The notes beneath the pieces are model-generated. The model was not told the DNA's origin and did no database searches. It worked only from the letters and a program-made list of their open reading frames with translations. From an uncultured Porphyromonadaceae bacterium (GTDB lineage: Bacteria > Bacteroidota > Bacteroidia > Bacteroidales > Muribaculaceae), in assembly GCA_947176355.1 (NCBI GenBank), contig CAMWQY010000150.1:1-6475 (forward strand): a stretch of DNA of 6,475 bases, read 5' to 3'. This document shows, in pieces, positions 1-6,475 of the stretch. Both the position numbers and the translations under genes were made by a program. Positions within the stretch are counted from its first letter, which is position 1. The number at the start of each line of letters is the position of its first letter.

Positions 1-218
1 GGGCATTGCTTCGCTTGCCCTTGAAGCACACGGAGACTTACGCTGAATAGTTACACCATATTCTTTTTTATTAATGAACATTTTTTTTAAACCTATAAAA
101 TCAATATTAAAAAAGATAATTCAGAATAATATTGGTGTTTGACAGAACATTATAAGCGTGTGTTTGTTGTGAAGGTATAGAGATTTAATTCCATTGTAAA
201 CACACAAAATTTGAAATT
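1..218. other. Window edge plus AT-rich leader, no complete gene
   Basis: The first ~50 bases are clearly richer in G+C than the rest and could be the 3' end of an upstream plus-strand gene. Two frames stay open from the edge: one ends at TGA 44-46 (tail ..LALEAHGDLR) and one at TAG 48-50 (tail ..KHTETYAE). I recognise neither and cannot choose between them. From about 51 to 218 the sequence is very AT-rich with T runs near 63-69 and 82-89, has no plausible coding frame, and most likely holds the promoter and leader of the gene at 219. Confidence 0.3.
138..166 (+). promoter_or_regulatory. Candidate promoter of the beta-barrel protein gene
   Basis: TTTG at 138-141 is followed after 17 bases by TGTGTTTG at 159-166, which matches the Bacteroidetes -7 consensus TAnnTTTG at seven of eight positions. 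Transcription would begin near 173 and give a leader of roughly 45 nt before the ATG at 219. The spacer is slightly shorter than the usual 19-20 bases, so this is a tentative call made by eye. Confidence 0.3.
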
Positions 219-866
219 ATGAAAAAAATCTATCTAACTCTTTTCCTCGCTATAATTGGCATTTTCAATTCCTCTGCTCAGTATTATAGTATAGTAAATC
301 AGGCTGCCAATATGCTTCAGACTGCAGTAATGGGAGGCTTCATGTATAGGGGATATGTTGATGTCTCTTATACCGGTGGTGTCGGTAATTTGCAGGCGAA
401 TTTTGCCGGAGTTAGTACAGTGCAAGGCCTCCAATATGCCAATTGGCTTTTTATGGGAGCAGGTCTCGGTGTTGACTTAGTGACATCCAAGACGAGCGAA
501 AGTGCGAACCCATGGAATTATGATCGACAGACGAGAACGACTGGAGTAATGATACCTTTGTTCACGGATTTCAGATTTAATATCGGAGGAAATACAAGCC
601 CATCTTTCTTTATTGATATAAAAGCCGGTGGGTCATTTTTGATAGGAAAGAATTATCTCGCCATAGAAAACGGCTATATAAATGGGTCAGAATACTTCAT
701 GCTGAAACCTTCAATTGGCTTGAGAATCCCAACAAGCAAAAGCGGAAAACGGTCGATGAACATTGGTGTTACCTATCAATTATTGACTTGCAACTATTGG
801 TGGTACAATAATAATAACTCCGGTACGTTAAATTCTATAGGAGCAACAGTTTCTTACCAATGGTAA
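219..866 (+). CDS. Predicted outer-membrane beta-barrel protein, exported
   Basis: A 215-residue protein that probably sits in the outer membrane; its function is unknown. It starts with a clear signal peptide (MKK, then a hydrophobic stretch at about residues 4-16, then NSSA|Q), with cleavage likely after Ala20, the typical Bacteroidetes A|Q junction. The mature part has no long hydrophobic helix. It is made of glycine- and aromatic-rich alternating segments (for example around residues 38-60, 72-88, 110-140 and 160-190) and ends in ..GATVSYQW, a terminal aromatic residue in an alternating strand like the recognition signal of outer-membrane barrels. Its size suits an 8- to 10-strand barrel. 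An Asn-rich patch (YNNNNS) near residues 196-201 may be a loop. It lies 60 bases upstream of the secreted protease gene on the same strand, with a hairpin between them, so the two may be partly co-transcribed. A periplasmic beta-rich protein is the main alternative. Confidence 0.7.
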   Translation: MKKIYLTLFLAIIGIFNSSAQYYSIVNQAANMLQTAVMGGFMYRGYVDVSYTGGVGNLQANFAGVSTVQGLQYANWLFMGAGLGVDLVTSKTSESANPWNYDRQTRTTGVMIPLFTDFRFNIGGNTSPSFFIDIKAGGSFLIGKNYLAIENGYINGSEYFMLKPSIGLRIPTSKSGKRSMNIGVTYQLLTCNYWWYNNNNSGTLNSIGATVSYQW

Positions 867-871
867 TGTCA

Positions 872-900
872 GGACTGCATTTCTCTAAGAAGTGTAGTCC
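872..900 (+). terminator. Hairpin between barrel gene and protease gene (terminator or attenuator)
   Basis: Bases 872-884 (GGACTGCATTTCT) pair with 888-900 (AGAAGTGTAGTCC) to form a 13-bp RNA stem containing two G-U pairs and a 3-base loop (CTA). The stem starts five bases after the barrel gene's stop codon and is followed by ATAAAATTTT. This resembles an intrinsic terminator with an imperfect U tract. Only 26 bases separate the hairpin from the next start codon, too few for a normal promoter, so the protease gene may depend on read-through. Confidence 0.6.
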
Positions 901-926
901 ATAAAATTTTAAAGTAACTTTAACGG

Positions 927-2663
927 ATGAAACGCATATTATCAATGATATTGACCAGCGGACTTTGTATGTCTGCTATGGCAATCCCGGCTAAGCCGGG
1001 TTTTGTCGCATTTACCCAACCTGACGGAAGTGTAATCAATGTCAGACTTGTAGGAGATGAACATGGACACATGATATACTCACCAGAAGGGAATCTCCTG
1101 ATTGAGTCAAATGGGCGTCTTGAATATGCACATTTTGATGAAAAAGGTTTTCCAATTGCATCAGGAATTATGGCTACTAATAAAAATGATTCCAAAATAG
1201 CATCCATGGAGATTCAGAACATGGAAAAAGTTGACAAGTGGGCTTCAATGATGACGGCAAACAGGAATTCCAGACTCGAGAAGATGTATTCCAAGGCTGT
1301 CATAAATAAGGGATTCACTCGAGCCGAAGACTCTGAGAATCAACTTGTCCCTGATTATTTCGGCCGTTGTAGCGTGACATTTCCGGTACTCGGTGAGCAA
1401 AAAGGATTGGTAATCTTAGTGTCTTATCAAGACATAGATTTTAAATATGGCAATTATGATTATTTCAATCGAATGCTGAATGAAGAAGGATTTTCCGATT
1501 ATGGATCTCTCGGATCGGCGCGTGATTGGTTTATCTATAACTCAAATGGACAATTCCTTCCGGATTTCGATGTTTATGGTCCTGTAGAATTGCCCAATAA
1601 TCGTGAATATTACGGAGGCAACGATGCGTACGGAAGCGACAAAAGACCGGAAGAGATGGCTATTGATGCCTGCAAGTTGCTTGACGATGAAATAGATTTC
1701 TCAAAGTATGATAGAGATGGAGATGGCGTGATTGACAATGTCTTTATATTCTATGCTGGAAAAGGAGAGCATGACAGCTCGATAAAAAATGCTGTGTGGC
1801 CACATTCATGGGATTTGTCATTAGCGCGTCCTGACGAGGAGTTTATTTTTGATGGAGTAAAGCTTGATCACTATGCGTGCACTTGTGAATATCCAAGTGG
1901 TTATAAACGTCCTGACGGCATAGGCACATTCGTGCATGAATTCAGTCACGTCATGGGGTTGCCCGATTTATATGTGACCAACTATGCGAGCGGTTTCACT
2001 CCGGGAGAATGGAGTGTAATGGATCAGGGACCATATAACAATGACCGACTTACACCCCCAAACTATTCATCGTATGAGAAGGGAGCCCTCGGATGGCTCG
2101 AATTCAAGCCATTTGAAAAAGGGAGAATGGAACTGACAGACTTATCGACGACCAATGTGGCGTATGCATTGCCTACGGATAATGAGAAAGAATTTTATTT
2201 CTTCGAAAACCGGCAGCAACATGGTAATGATAAATTCCTTCCCGGTCATGGAATGCTTGTATGGCATGTAGATTATGATGAGGATATGTGGATGCTCAAT
2301 GCTGTAAATAATTTGGCTACTCATCAACATGTAGATTTGATAGAGGCTGACAATCTTAAGACATCATCCACAAGAAATGCCGATGCTTTCCCCGGACCTA
2401 AAAATATCACTTCATTTGGGTTTGATACTAAGCCGTCGCTCTCCAGTTGGTCAAAAAAACGTCTGGCCTACGACATAGAGGATATATCGGAATCGGAAGA
2501 TGGCATAATAAGCTTCAATGCGGTAGCATTCGGAGAAAATTCAGTTATAGGAGTGGAGGAAATCAATGCGCAAGATAATGTCTATTATGATTTGTCTGGC
2601 CGCAGAGTCAAGAATCCGGGTAAGGGTATTTATATCTTTAATGGTAAAAAAGTAGTCTTATAA
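927..2663 (+). CDS. Secreted M6-family zinc metalloprotease with short C-terminal sorting-like tail
   Basis: A 578-residue exported endopeptidase of the M6 (immune inhibitor A-like) family; its substrate is unknown. The signal peptide ends at MSAMA|IP, near Ala19. Residues ~25-75 form the N-terminal region common in Bacteroidetes M6 proteins (QPDGS.. then GDEHGHMIYSPEGNLL). The catalytic domain spans about 150-400. It has an Asp-rich DRDGDGVID loop at 262-270, probably calcium binding, then the zinc motif HEFSHVMGLPD at 337-347, with His337, His341 and Asp347 as expected ligands and Glu338 as catalytic base. SVMD at 363-366 gives a Met365 that could form the Met-turn. The family-typical LPGHGMLVWHVD (438-449) and HVDLIEAD (468-475) follow. 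The C-terminus (YYDLSGRRV..GKGIYIFNGKKVVL, from 553) is the short tail found on many secreted Bacteroidales proteins and related to type A sorting domains. All key residues are present, so the enzyme should be active. The start at 927 gives a complete signal peptide. Confidence 0.9.
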   Translation: MKRILSMILTSGLCMSAMAIPAKPGFVAFTQPDGSVINVRLVGDEHGHMIYSPEGNLLIESNGRLEYAHFDEKGFPIASGIMATNKNDSKIASMEIQNMEKVDKWASMMTANRNSRLEKMYSKAVINKGFTRAEDSENQLVPDYFGRCSVTFPVLGEQKGLVILVSYQDIDFKYGNYDYFNRMLNEEGFSDYGSLGSARDWFIYNSNGQFLPDFDVYGPVELPNNREYYGGNDAYGSDKRPEEMAIDACKLLDDEIDFSKYDRDGDGVIDNVFIFYAGKGEHDSSIKNAVWPHSWDLSLARPDEEFIFDGVKLDHYACTCEYPSGYKRPDGIGTFVHEFSHVMGLPDLYVTNYASGFTPGEWSVMDQGPYNNDRLTPPNYSSYEKGALGWLEFKPFEKGRMELTDLSTTNVAYALPTDNEKEFYFFENRQQHGNDKFLPGHGMLVWHVDYDEDMWMLNAVNNLATHQHVDLIEADNLKTSSTRNADAFPGPKNITSFGFDTKPSLSSWSKKRLAYDIEDISESEDGIISFNAVAFGENSVIGVEEINAQDNVYYDLSGRRVKNPGKGIYIFNGKKVVL

Positions 2664-2685
2664 TATTTTATTATGATAAAAATGG

Positions 2686-2717
2686 ATGCCCCGGCAATCG
2701 ATCGATTGCCGGGGCAT
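2686..2717. terminator. Perfect palindrome, bidirectional terminator between protease gene and dnaJ
   Basis: The 16 bases ATGCCCCGGCAATCGA are followed directly by their exact reverse complement, making a 32-bp perfect palindrome with a GC-rich outer stem. It lies 22 bases after the protease stop and 45 bases after the dnaJ stop on the opposite strand. Read from dnaJ, the stem is followed by CCATTTTTATC, a usable U tract; read from the protease, it is followed by the weaker TAATTTA. Its placement between convergent genes fits a shared rho-independent terminator. Confidence 0.85.
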
Positions 2718-2762
2718 TAATTTAGCTATTATCCTTTATCGTTGATCTTTCTATTATCTGAT

Positions 2763-3998
2763 TTATTCACCACGGTTTTCCTTATTGAAGATGTGGCGAA
2801 GCCTTGAGAATATTCTCTTTGAAGTTGATTCAGTTGGGACAACGTTGCTGCTATCTTTAAGGCTTTCGATGGCACTCTTCTCCGCTTCTGACAGGTTTTC
2901 AGGAACGTAGACCATCACATTGACCAAGATGTCGCCGCGAACATGTTCATTCTGGAATGCAGGCAGACCTTTGCCACGCAACCTAAGTACTTTTCCAGGT
3001 TGAGTTCCCGGGGCAATCTTTACTCGAGCCTTTCCATCGATAAGAGGTATTTCTGCGCTTCCACCGAGAGCTGCAGTCGGGAAGTCGAGCATAAGGTTGT
3101 AGATCAGATCTTGGTCGTCGCGAATAAGCTCAGAATTCTTTTCTTCTTGAATTACGATAAGCAAGTCGCCGTTTACGCCGCCATGACGGGGAGCATTGCC
3201 TTCCCCTTTAAGAACGAGGGTCTGACCATCTTGAACTCCGGCAGGTATGTGGAATTCGACGATAGTTTCCTTTTTCTCAACGCCTGTGCCATGGCAAAAT
3301 TTACATTCTTCAGAAATGACTTTACCTTCTCCATTACATTCAGGACACACGGATTGCACTTGCTGAGCGCCAAGGAAGGTCTGACGCATCTGAGTGACAT
3401 AGCCGGTGCCACCACAACGCTGACAAGTGTGGAAAGCTGTGCCATCTTTAGCTCCGGTGCCGTTGCAATGAGAGCAAGCAACGAATTTTGGAATCTTGAG
3501 TTTCTTGTCGACTCCATTGGCAATGTCTTTCAGGCTTACCTTTACAGTGATACGAAGGTCCGTTCCCTTATTCACAGGTTTACGAGCTCGTCCGCCACCA
3601 CCGCTTGAATATCCACGATAGGAACCGGCTCCTGCGAATGCATCGCCGAAGATGTCTCCAAAGTTTGCAAAGATGTCTTCCATTGAGAAGCCACCTCCAC
3701 CAAAACCGCTGAAACCGCCGTAGCTTCCGCCTCCGGCGCCACCACCGAATCCTTTGGGACCCATATCGTGTCCGTAAGCGTCATAAAGCTGACGTTTTTT
3801 GTCATCGCTAAGTACATCGTAAGCTTCTGCAGCCTCCTTGAATTTCTCTTCGGCCGCTTTTTGCTCTGCTTCAGGCTTATCAGAATACTTATCCGGGTGA
3901 TATTGGATAGCCTTCTTCCTATAAGCCTTTTTTATTTCGTCGGCTGTGGCGTTTTTACCGACGCCCAGCACTTCATAATAATCTCTTTTCTCTGCCAT
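2763..3998 (-). CDS. dnaJ: Chaperone protein DnaJ (Hsp40)
   Basis: A cytosolic co-chaperone that binds unfolded proteins and stimulates the ATPase of DnaK. The 411 residues have the full type I layout. A J domain at ~5-76 carries the HPD motif at 34-36, needed to activate DnaK. A Gly/Phe-rich linker occupies ~79-138. Four zinc-binding CxxCxGxG repeats follow at 175-182, 192-199, 218-225 and 232-239, and then the two beta-sandwich substrate domains to about 365. The C-terminal tail after ~385 is somewhat longer than in the 376-residue E. coli protein and ends in a basic segment ([14 protein letters not shown]). The start [12 protein letters not shown] is the standard DnaJ N-terminus. grpE lies 36 bases upstream on the same strand with no terminator between, so the two form an operon. 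No CIRCE operator is visible, and dnaK is not in the window. Confidence 0.98.
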   Translation of the reverse strand: MAEKRDYYEVLGVGKNATADEIKKAYRKKAIQYHPDKYSDKPEAEQKAAEEKFKEAAEAYDVLSDDKKRQLYDAYGHDMGPKGFGGGAGGGSYGGFSGFGGGGFSMEDIFANFGDIFGDAFAGAGSYRGYSSGGGGRARKPVNKGTDLRITVKVSLKDIANGVDKKLKIPKFVACSHCNGTGAKDGTAFHTCQRCGGTGYVTQMRQTFLGAQQVQSVCPECNGEGKVISEECKFCHGTGVEKKETIVEFHIPAGVQDGQTLVLKGEGNAPRHGGVNGDLLIVIQEEKNSELIRDDQDLIYNLMLDFPTAALGGSAEIPLIDGKARVKIAPGTQPGKVLRLRGKGLPAFQNEHVRGDILVNVMVYVPENLSEAEKSAIESLKDSSNVVPTESTSKRIFSRLRHIFNKENRGE

Positions 3999-4034
3999 GA
4001 TAGTGGATCTTTATAGGTGATGTCTTCTGTTGTC

Positions 4035-4625
4035 TTACTGAGCAACCGCTACTTTAGCGTGACGGATCACTTTGTCGTTGAGCATATAGCCTTTTTGTAC
4101 AGTATCGAGCACTTTGCCCTTCATATCGTCAGATGGAGCCGGAACTTGAGCGATAGCTTCGTGGAGATCTGAATTAAACACCTCTCCTGTGGAAGCCATT
4201 TCCTTCACTCCCATACTTTCAAGATACTTAATTAGCTTATTGTAGATGAGGGTCATGCCTTCAAGCACAGATTTTGCATCGGAGTCAGATTCTGCAGCCT
4301 TCAGACCTCTTTCGAAGTCATCAACAATTGGAAGAAGACCCTTGATGACATTTTCACCACCATTCTTAATAATTTCAGCCTTTTCTTTCAGGGTGCGTTT
4401 ACGGTAGTTGTCAAACTCTGCTGCAAGGAAGAGGTATTCTTTCTTTTCCTTTTCCACTTGAGCTTGAAGGTCAACAAGTTGGTTTTCAAGTGTGTTGACT
4501 TCTTGCTCAGCCTGAGTGTCTTCAGACTCACCGGCATAATCGCCATCGATTACCGCATTTTCGTCGAGATTTGAGTCTTCAATTGACTCTTGCTCGTTTT
4601 CTTTATATTCTTTATTTTCGTCCAT
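4035..4625 (-). CDS. grpE: Nucleotide exchange factor GrpE
   Basis: A cytosolic dimeric co-chaperone that releases ADP from DnaK. With the start at MDENKEYKEN it has 196 residues, normal for Bacteroidetes GrpE. An acidic, disordered N-terminus (1-42) leads into the long coiled-coil helix (about 43-95), which contains AEFDNYRKR at 69-77. DDFERGL is at 102-108, and the C-terminal beta domain carries the family signature GYMLNDKVIRHAKVAV at 179-194. The frame stays open upstream: an ATG at 4697 would add 24 residues rich in Asn and Arg (MNYRNNRNNRRR..), and a TTG at 4742 would add 39. I prefer 4625 because the acidic N-terminus matches the family and the best promoter-like box (4703-4710) would start transcription about where the 4697 ATG lies. 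The function is certain; the exact start is not. Confidence 0.93.
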   Translation of the reverse strand: MDENKEYKENEQESIEDSNLDENAVIDGDYAGESEDTQAEQEVNTLENQLVDLQAQVEKEKKEYLFLAAEFDNYRKRTLKEKAEIIKNGGENVIKGLLPIVDDFERGLKAAESDSDAKSVLEGMTLIYNKLIKYLESMGVKEMASTGEVFNSDLHEAIAQVPAPSDDMKGKVLDTVQKGYMLNDKVIRHAKVAVAQ

Positions 4626-4702
4626 AGTCTGTTTTTTATTTTTATAGTAAGGATTGAATCCTCTTCTTCGGTTATTTCTATTGTTTCTGTAGTTCATGGT
4701 AT

Positions 4703-4710
4703 CAAATATT
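4703..4710 (-). promoter_or_regulatory. Candidate -7 element of the grpE-dnaJ promoter
   Basis: On the minus strand these bases read AATATTTG, matching TAnnTTTG at seven of eight positions. An upstream -33 TTTG is not clear; only T-rich sequence (TATTTTAACG) lies in the right area. Transcription would start near 4696, leaving a leader of about 70 nt before the ATG at 4625. The call rests on a short match in AT-rich DNA. Confidence 0.3.
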
Positions 4711-4824
4711 GTGCCAATAAACGTTAAAATAGCGTTCGGCAAGGTTATACTTTTCGATTCAATAATCTAACGTTTTGACACGTCATGAGGTTCATTAATT
4801 TATTTCGCGAAAGTTGAATAAAAA

Positions 4825-4856
4825 ATTGCAGATATAAAATTTTTTGATTACCTTTG
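4825..4856 (+). promoter_or_regulatory. Promoter of aldA, Bacteroidetes-type
   Basis: TACCTTTG at 4849-4856 is a full match to the Bacteroidetes -7 box TAnnTTTG. ATTG at 4825-4828 lies 20 bases upstream and matches the -33 box TTTG at three of four positions. Transcription would start near 4863, about 30 bases before the ATG at 4893. This rules out the TTG at 4854 as a start codon, because it lies inside the -7 box. Confidence 0.6.
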
Positions 4857-4892
4857 TTTTTCGATAAACCAACTATTAAATTAACCATACAC

Positions 4893-6326
4893 ATGAAGGA
4901 CTTGAAAATGTATATCGACGGTAAGTTCGTCGACAGCACATCCGGCAAATGGATTGATGTCCTCAATCCATCTACGGAGGAAGTAATCGCCCGTCAGCCG
5001 GAAGGGACAAAAGAAGATATAGAGGCTGCTCTTGATGCTGCCCGCAAGGCTCAGAAAGAGTGGGAGAAGACTCCGGCAATCGAACGTGCTCAGTATCTGT
5101 TGAAGATGGCTCAGGGTATCCGCGACCGTCGCAATGAATTTATTGAAATCATAATGGAAGAGCAAGGTAAGACCCGAAATTGGGCTACCATTGAAGTAGA
5201 CGCAACAATCGGCTATTTCGAATATATGGCTACATTTGCGCGCCACATCGAAGGCGAGATAATTCCGAGCGACAACCGCGGCGAGACAATCTTGCTCACT
5301 AAGAAACCAATTGGAGTCGTAGCAGGTATCCTGCCATGGAACTTCCCATTCTTCCTTATAGCACGCAAGGCGGGTGCCGCTCTCATCGCCGGATGCTCAA
5401 TCGTGCTCAAGCCTTCTCAGCTTACCCCTATCAACTGCTGCGTTTTTGCAGAAGTTGTAGCCGAGAGCGGTCTTCCTGCCGGACTTTTCAATGTAGTGAC
5501 CGGCAAAGGAAGTGTAGTAGGTCATGAACTTGCTGCAAGCCCGAAGATTGATATTGTGAGCGTCACAGGATCTGTAGGTGCTGGCGAAAGCATTATGAAA
5601 GATGCAGCTACAAATATAACTAAAGTGTCGCTTGAACTTGGAGGCAAGGCTCCTGTCATTGTATTCCCTGATGCTGATCTCGAACTCGCTGCGCAGGCTG
5701 TACTCGACAGCCGTATCGGCAACAATGGTCAGATCTGCAACAATGCGGAGCGTCTTTACGTACACAAAGATATCAAGGATGAATTCACCAAGATTCTTCT
5801 TGCTAAATTCGAGGCAGTGAAAGTGGCTGATCCATTCTCTTCCGACGATGTAGATATGGGTCCTCTGGTAGAAAAACGTGCTCTCGAAAGTGTAGAGGCA
5901 AAGGTTGAGAAAGCCATTGCCCAGGGTGCTAAAGTGCTTTGTGGTGGTCACCGTGTAGGCGAGAAAGGATATTTCTATGCTGCCACATTGCTTGATGATT
6001 GCCGTCAAGATATGGACATCATCCATGAAGAGACATTCGGCCCCGTACTTCCAATAGTAGTGTGGGATAATCTTGACCAAGTCATCGCATGGGCAAATGA
6101 CTGTGAATATGGTTTGGCTTCTTCTATCTTCACCAACGATATCAACAGTGCTGCACGTTGCATCCGCGAACTTGAATTCGGCGAGACATACGTCAATCGT
6201 TTCCATTTCGAGGCTATTCAGGGCTTCCACGCAGGAGTCAAGAAGAGTGGTATCGGTGGTGCCGACGGCAAGCATGGCGTAGAAGAGTATCTGCGCACTC
6301 ACGTCACTTATTTGCAGACTCGTTGA
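4893..6326 (+). CDS. aldA: Lactaldehyde/glycolaldehyde dehydrogenase, AldA type (NAD-dependent)
   Basis: A cytosolic aldehyde dehydrogenase expected to oxidise L-lactaldehyde to L-lactate and glycolaldehyde to glycolate with NAD+. The 477 residues align from end to end, from memory, with E. coli AldA (479), including the start (MYIDGKFV), ARHIEGEII, the GFHAG segment and the C-terminus HGVEEYLRTHVTYLQ. Key residues are present: Asn150 in PWNFP, Lys173 in KPS, the NAD-binding SVTGS at 223-227, the general base Glu248 in LELGG, the nucleophile Cys282 in GQICNNAER, and the EETFGP motif at 379-384. Glu440 and His446 in FEAIQGFH fall where AldA recognises the lactate hydroxyl and carboxylate. I chose the ATG at 4893 from the promoter position; an in-frame ATG at 4908 is an alternative five codons in. 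A LutA-like gene follows on the same strand with no strong terminator between, which supports a lactaldehyde-to-pyruvate role. Substrate choice is inferred from homology. Confidence 0.9.
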   Translation: MKDLKMYIDGKFVDSTSGKWIDVLNPSTEEVIARQPEGTKEDIEAALDAARKAQKEWEKTPAIERAQYLLKMAQGIRDRRNEFIEIIMEEQGKTRNWATIEVDATIGYFEYMATFARHIEGEIIPSDNRGETILLTKKPIGVVAGILPWNFPFFLIARKAGAALIAGCSIVLKPSQLTPINCCVFAEVVAESGLPAGLFNVVTGKGSVVGHELAASPKIDIVSVTGSVGAGESIMKDAATNITKVSLELGGKAPVIVFPDADLELAAQAVLDSRIGNNGQICNNAERLYVHKDIKDEFTKILLAKFEAVKVADPFSSDDVDMGPLVEKRALESVEAKVEKAIAQGAKVLCGGHRVGEKGYFYAATLLDDCRQDMDIIHEETFGPVLPIVVWDNLDQVIAWANDCEYGLASSIFTNDINSAARCIRELEFGETYVNRFHFEAIQGFHAGVKKSGIGGADGKHGVEEYLRTHVTYLQTR

Positions 6327-6399
6327 TTTCTCAATTAAATTTTTAATACAAAAGTATAATGTCATAAATGCATTTTCGCTTGAATACTTAAGTCGTAAG

Positions 6400-6431
6400 A
6401 TTATGCATTATGCATTATGAATTATGCATTA
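6400..6431. repeat. Heptamer tandem repeat (ATTATGC) before the lutA-like start
   Basis: Four consecutive 7-base units, ATTATGC, ATTATGC, ATTATGA and ATTATGC, are followed by a partial unit ATTA. The array ends one base before the ATG at 6433. Similar AT-rich heptamers occur in intergenic regions of Bacteroidales genomes, as I recall. Here the array occupies the place of the ribosome binding site, so a change in copy number would move upstream control sequences by 7 bases per unit without changing the reading frame. Confidence 0.85.
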
Positions 6432-6432
6432 A

Positions 6433-6475
6433 ATGAAAGTAGGACTTTTTATACCTTGTTATGTAGATGCCCTGT
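6433..6475 (+). CDS. lutA: LutA-like Fe-S (CCG-domain) subunit of L-lactate oxidation, 5' end only
   Basis: Only 14 codons are in the window, reading MKVGLFIPCYVDAL before the edge. This matches the usual N-terminus of LutA/YkgE proteins (M-K-V-x-L-F-I-P-C-Y-x-x-A), whose cysteine near residue 9 belongs to the first cysteine-rich CCG segment. LutA works with LutB and LutC to oxidise L-lactate to pyruvate in the cytosol. The position just after aldA, whose product is L-lactate, fits this role. The same N-terminal pattern occurs in related CCG-domain proteins such as GlpC- or HdrB-like subunits, so the identity rests on a short match plus context. The start codon directly follows a heptamer repeat, and no clear ribosome binding site is seen. 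Confidence 0.65.
   Translation, partial: MKVGLFIPCYVDAL

Noticed and set aside
1..20. Short inverted repeat GGGCA..TGCCC at the window edge
   Set aside because: Only 5 bp pair, the interior does not extend the stem, and the sequence is cut off at the edge.
2686..2717. Perfect palindrome as an operator or recombination site
   Set aside because: Its position between two convergent stop codons and the U tract after it on the dnaJ side are better explained as a shared terminator.
2943..3608. Plus-strand open frame of 221 codons opposite dnaJ
   Set aside because: It lies antisense to the zinc-finger and J-protein coding sequence, with no family resemblance; a shadow frame.
3572..3817. Minus-strand open frame within the Gly-rich part of dnaJ
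   Set aside because: It is an alternate frame of the repetitive Gly/Phe codons and shows no independent coding features.
4854..4892. Longer aldA start at TTG 4854
   Set aside because: The TTG lies inside the perfect -7 promoter box, so it would not be transcribed, and the added residues do not match the AldA N-terminus.
6331..6358. Weak AT hairpins after aldA (ATTAAA/TTTAAT and ATAC/GTAT) as a terminator
   Set aside because: The stems are only 4-6 bp of mostly A-T pairs and lack a convincing U tract, so read-through into the next gene remains likely.
5397..6365. Long minus-strand open frame (322 codons) opposite aldA
   Set aside because: It is fully antisense to a strongly supported dehydrogenase, has no recognisable domain and a cysteine-rich, unlikely composition; it is a by-product of aldA codon use.

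Overview
This 6.5 kb window looks like chromosomal DNA from a Bacteroidales bacterium, most plausibly a gut member such as Muribaculaceae or Bacteroidaceae; the family is inferred from style, not from a marker gene. Signs of this are signal peptides ending in ..SSA|Q, a secreted M6 protease with a short C-terminal tail of the kind common in this phylum, promoters resembling TAnnTTTG, weak Shine-Dalgarno sequences, and a GrpE/DnaJ pair of Bacteroidetes type. No prophage, transposase, CRISPR array, tRNA or rRNA is visible.

Layout. Positions 1-218 hold a window edge that may be the last codons of an upstream gene, then an AT-rich leader. Positions 219-866 (+) encode a small predicted outer-membrane beta-barrel protein that I cannot assign to a named family. 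A hairpin at 872-900 separates it from a secreted M6-family zinc metalloprotease (927-2663, +). A perfect 32-bp palindrome at 2686-2717 lies between this gene and the convergent dnaJ and probably terminates transcription from both sides. On the minus strand, grpE (4035-4625) and dnaJ (2763-3998) form a two-gene chaperone operon. A divergent intergenic region (4626-4892) carries the likely promoters of grpE (-) and aldA (+).

The right end is metabolic. aldA (4893-6326, +) encodes an AldA-type lactaldehyde/glycolaldehyde dehydrogenase. It is followed, after 106 bases that include a 7-bp tandem repeat, by the first 14 codons of a gene that reads like LutA, the cysteine-rich Fe-S subunit of L-lactate oxidation. 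The pair suggests a route from L-lactaldehyde to L-lactate to pyruvate, as would be needed downstream of fucose or rhamnose breakdown. The sugar genes themselves are not in the window.

Most of the window is ordinary, well-understood gene content. The points most worth a second look are the aldA-lutA linkage, the heptamer repeat touching the lutA start codon, the hairpin in front of the protease, and the uncertain grpE start. I found no convincing evidence of a wholly undescribed system.
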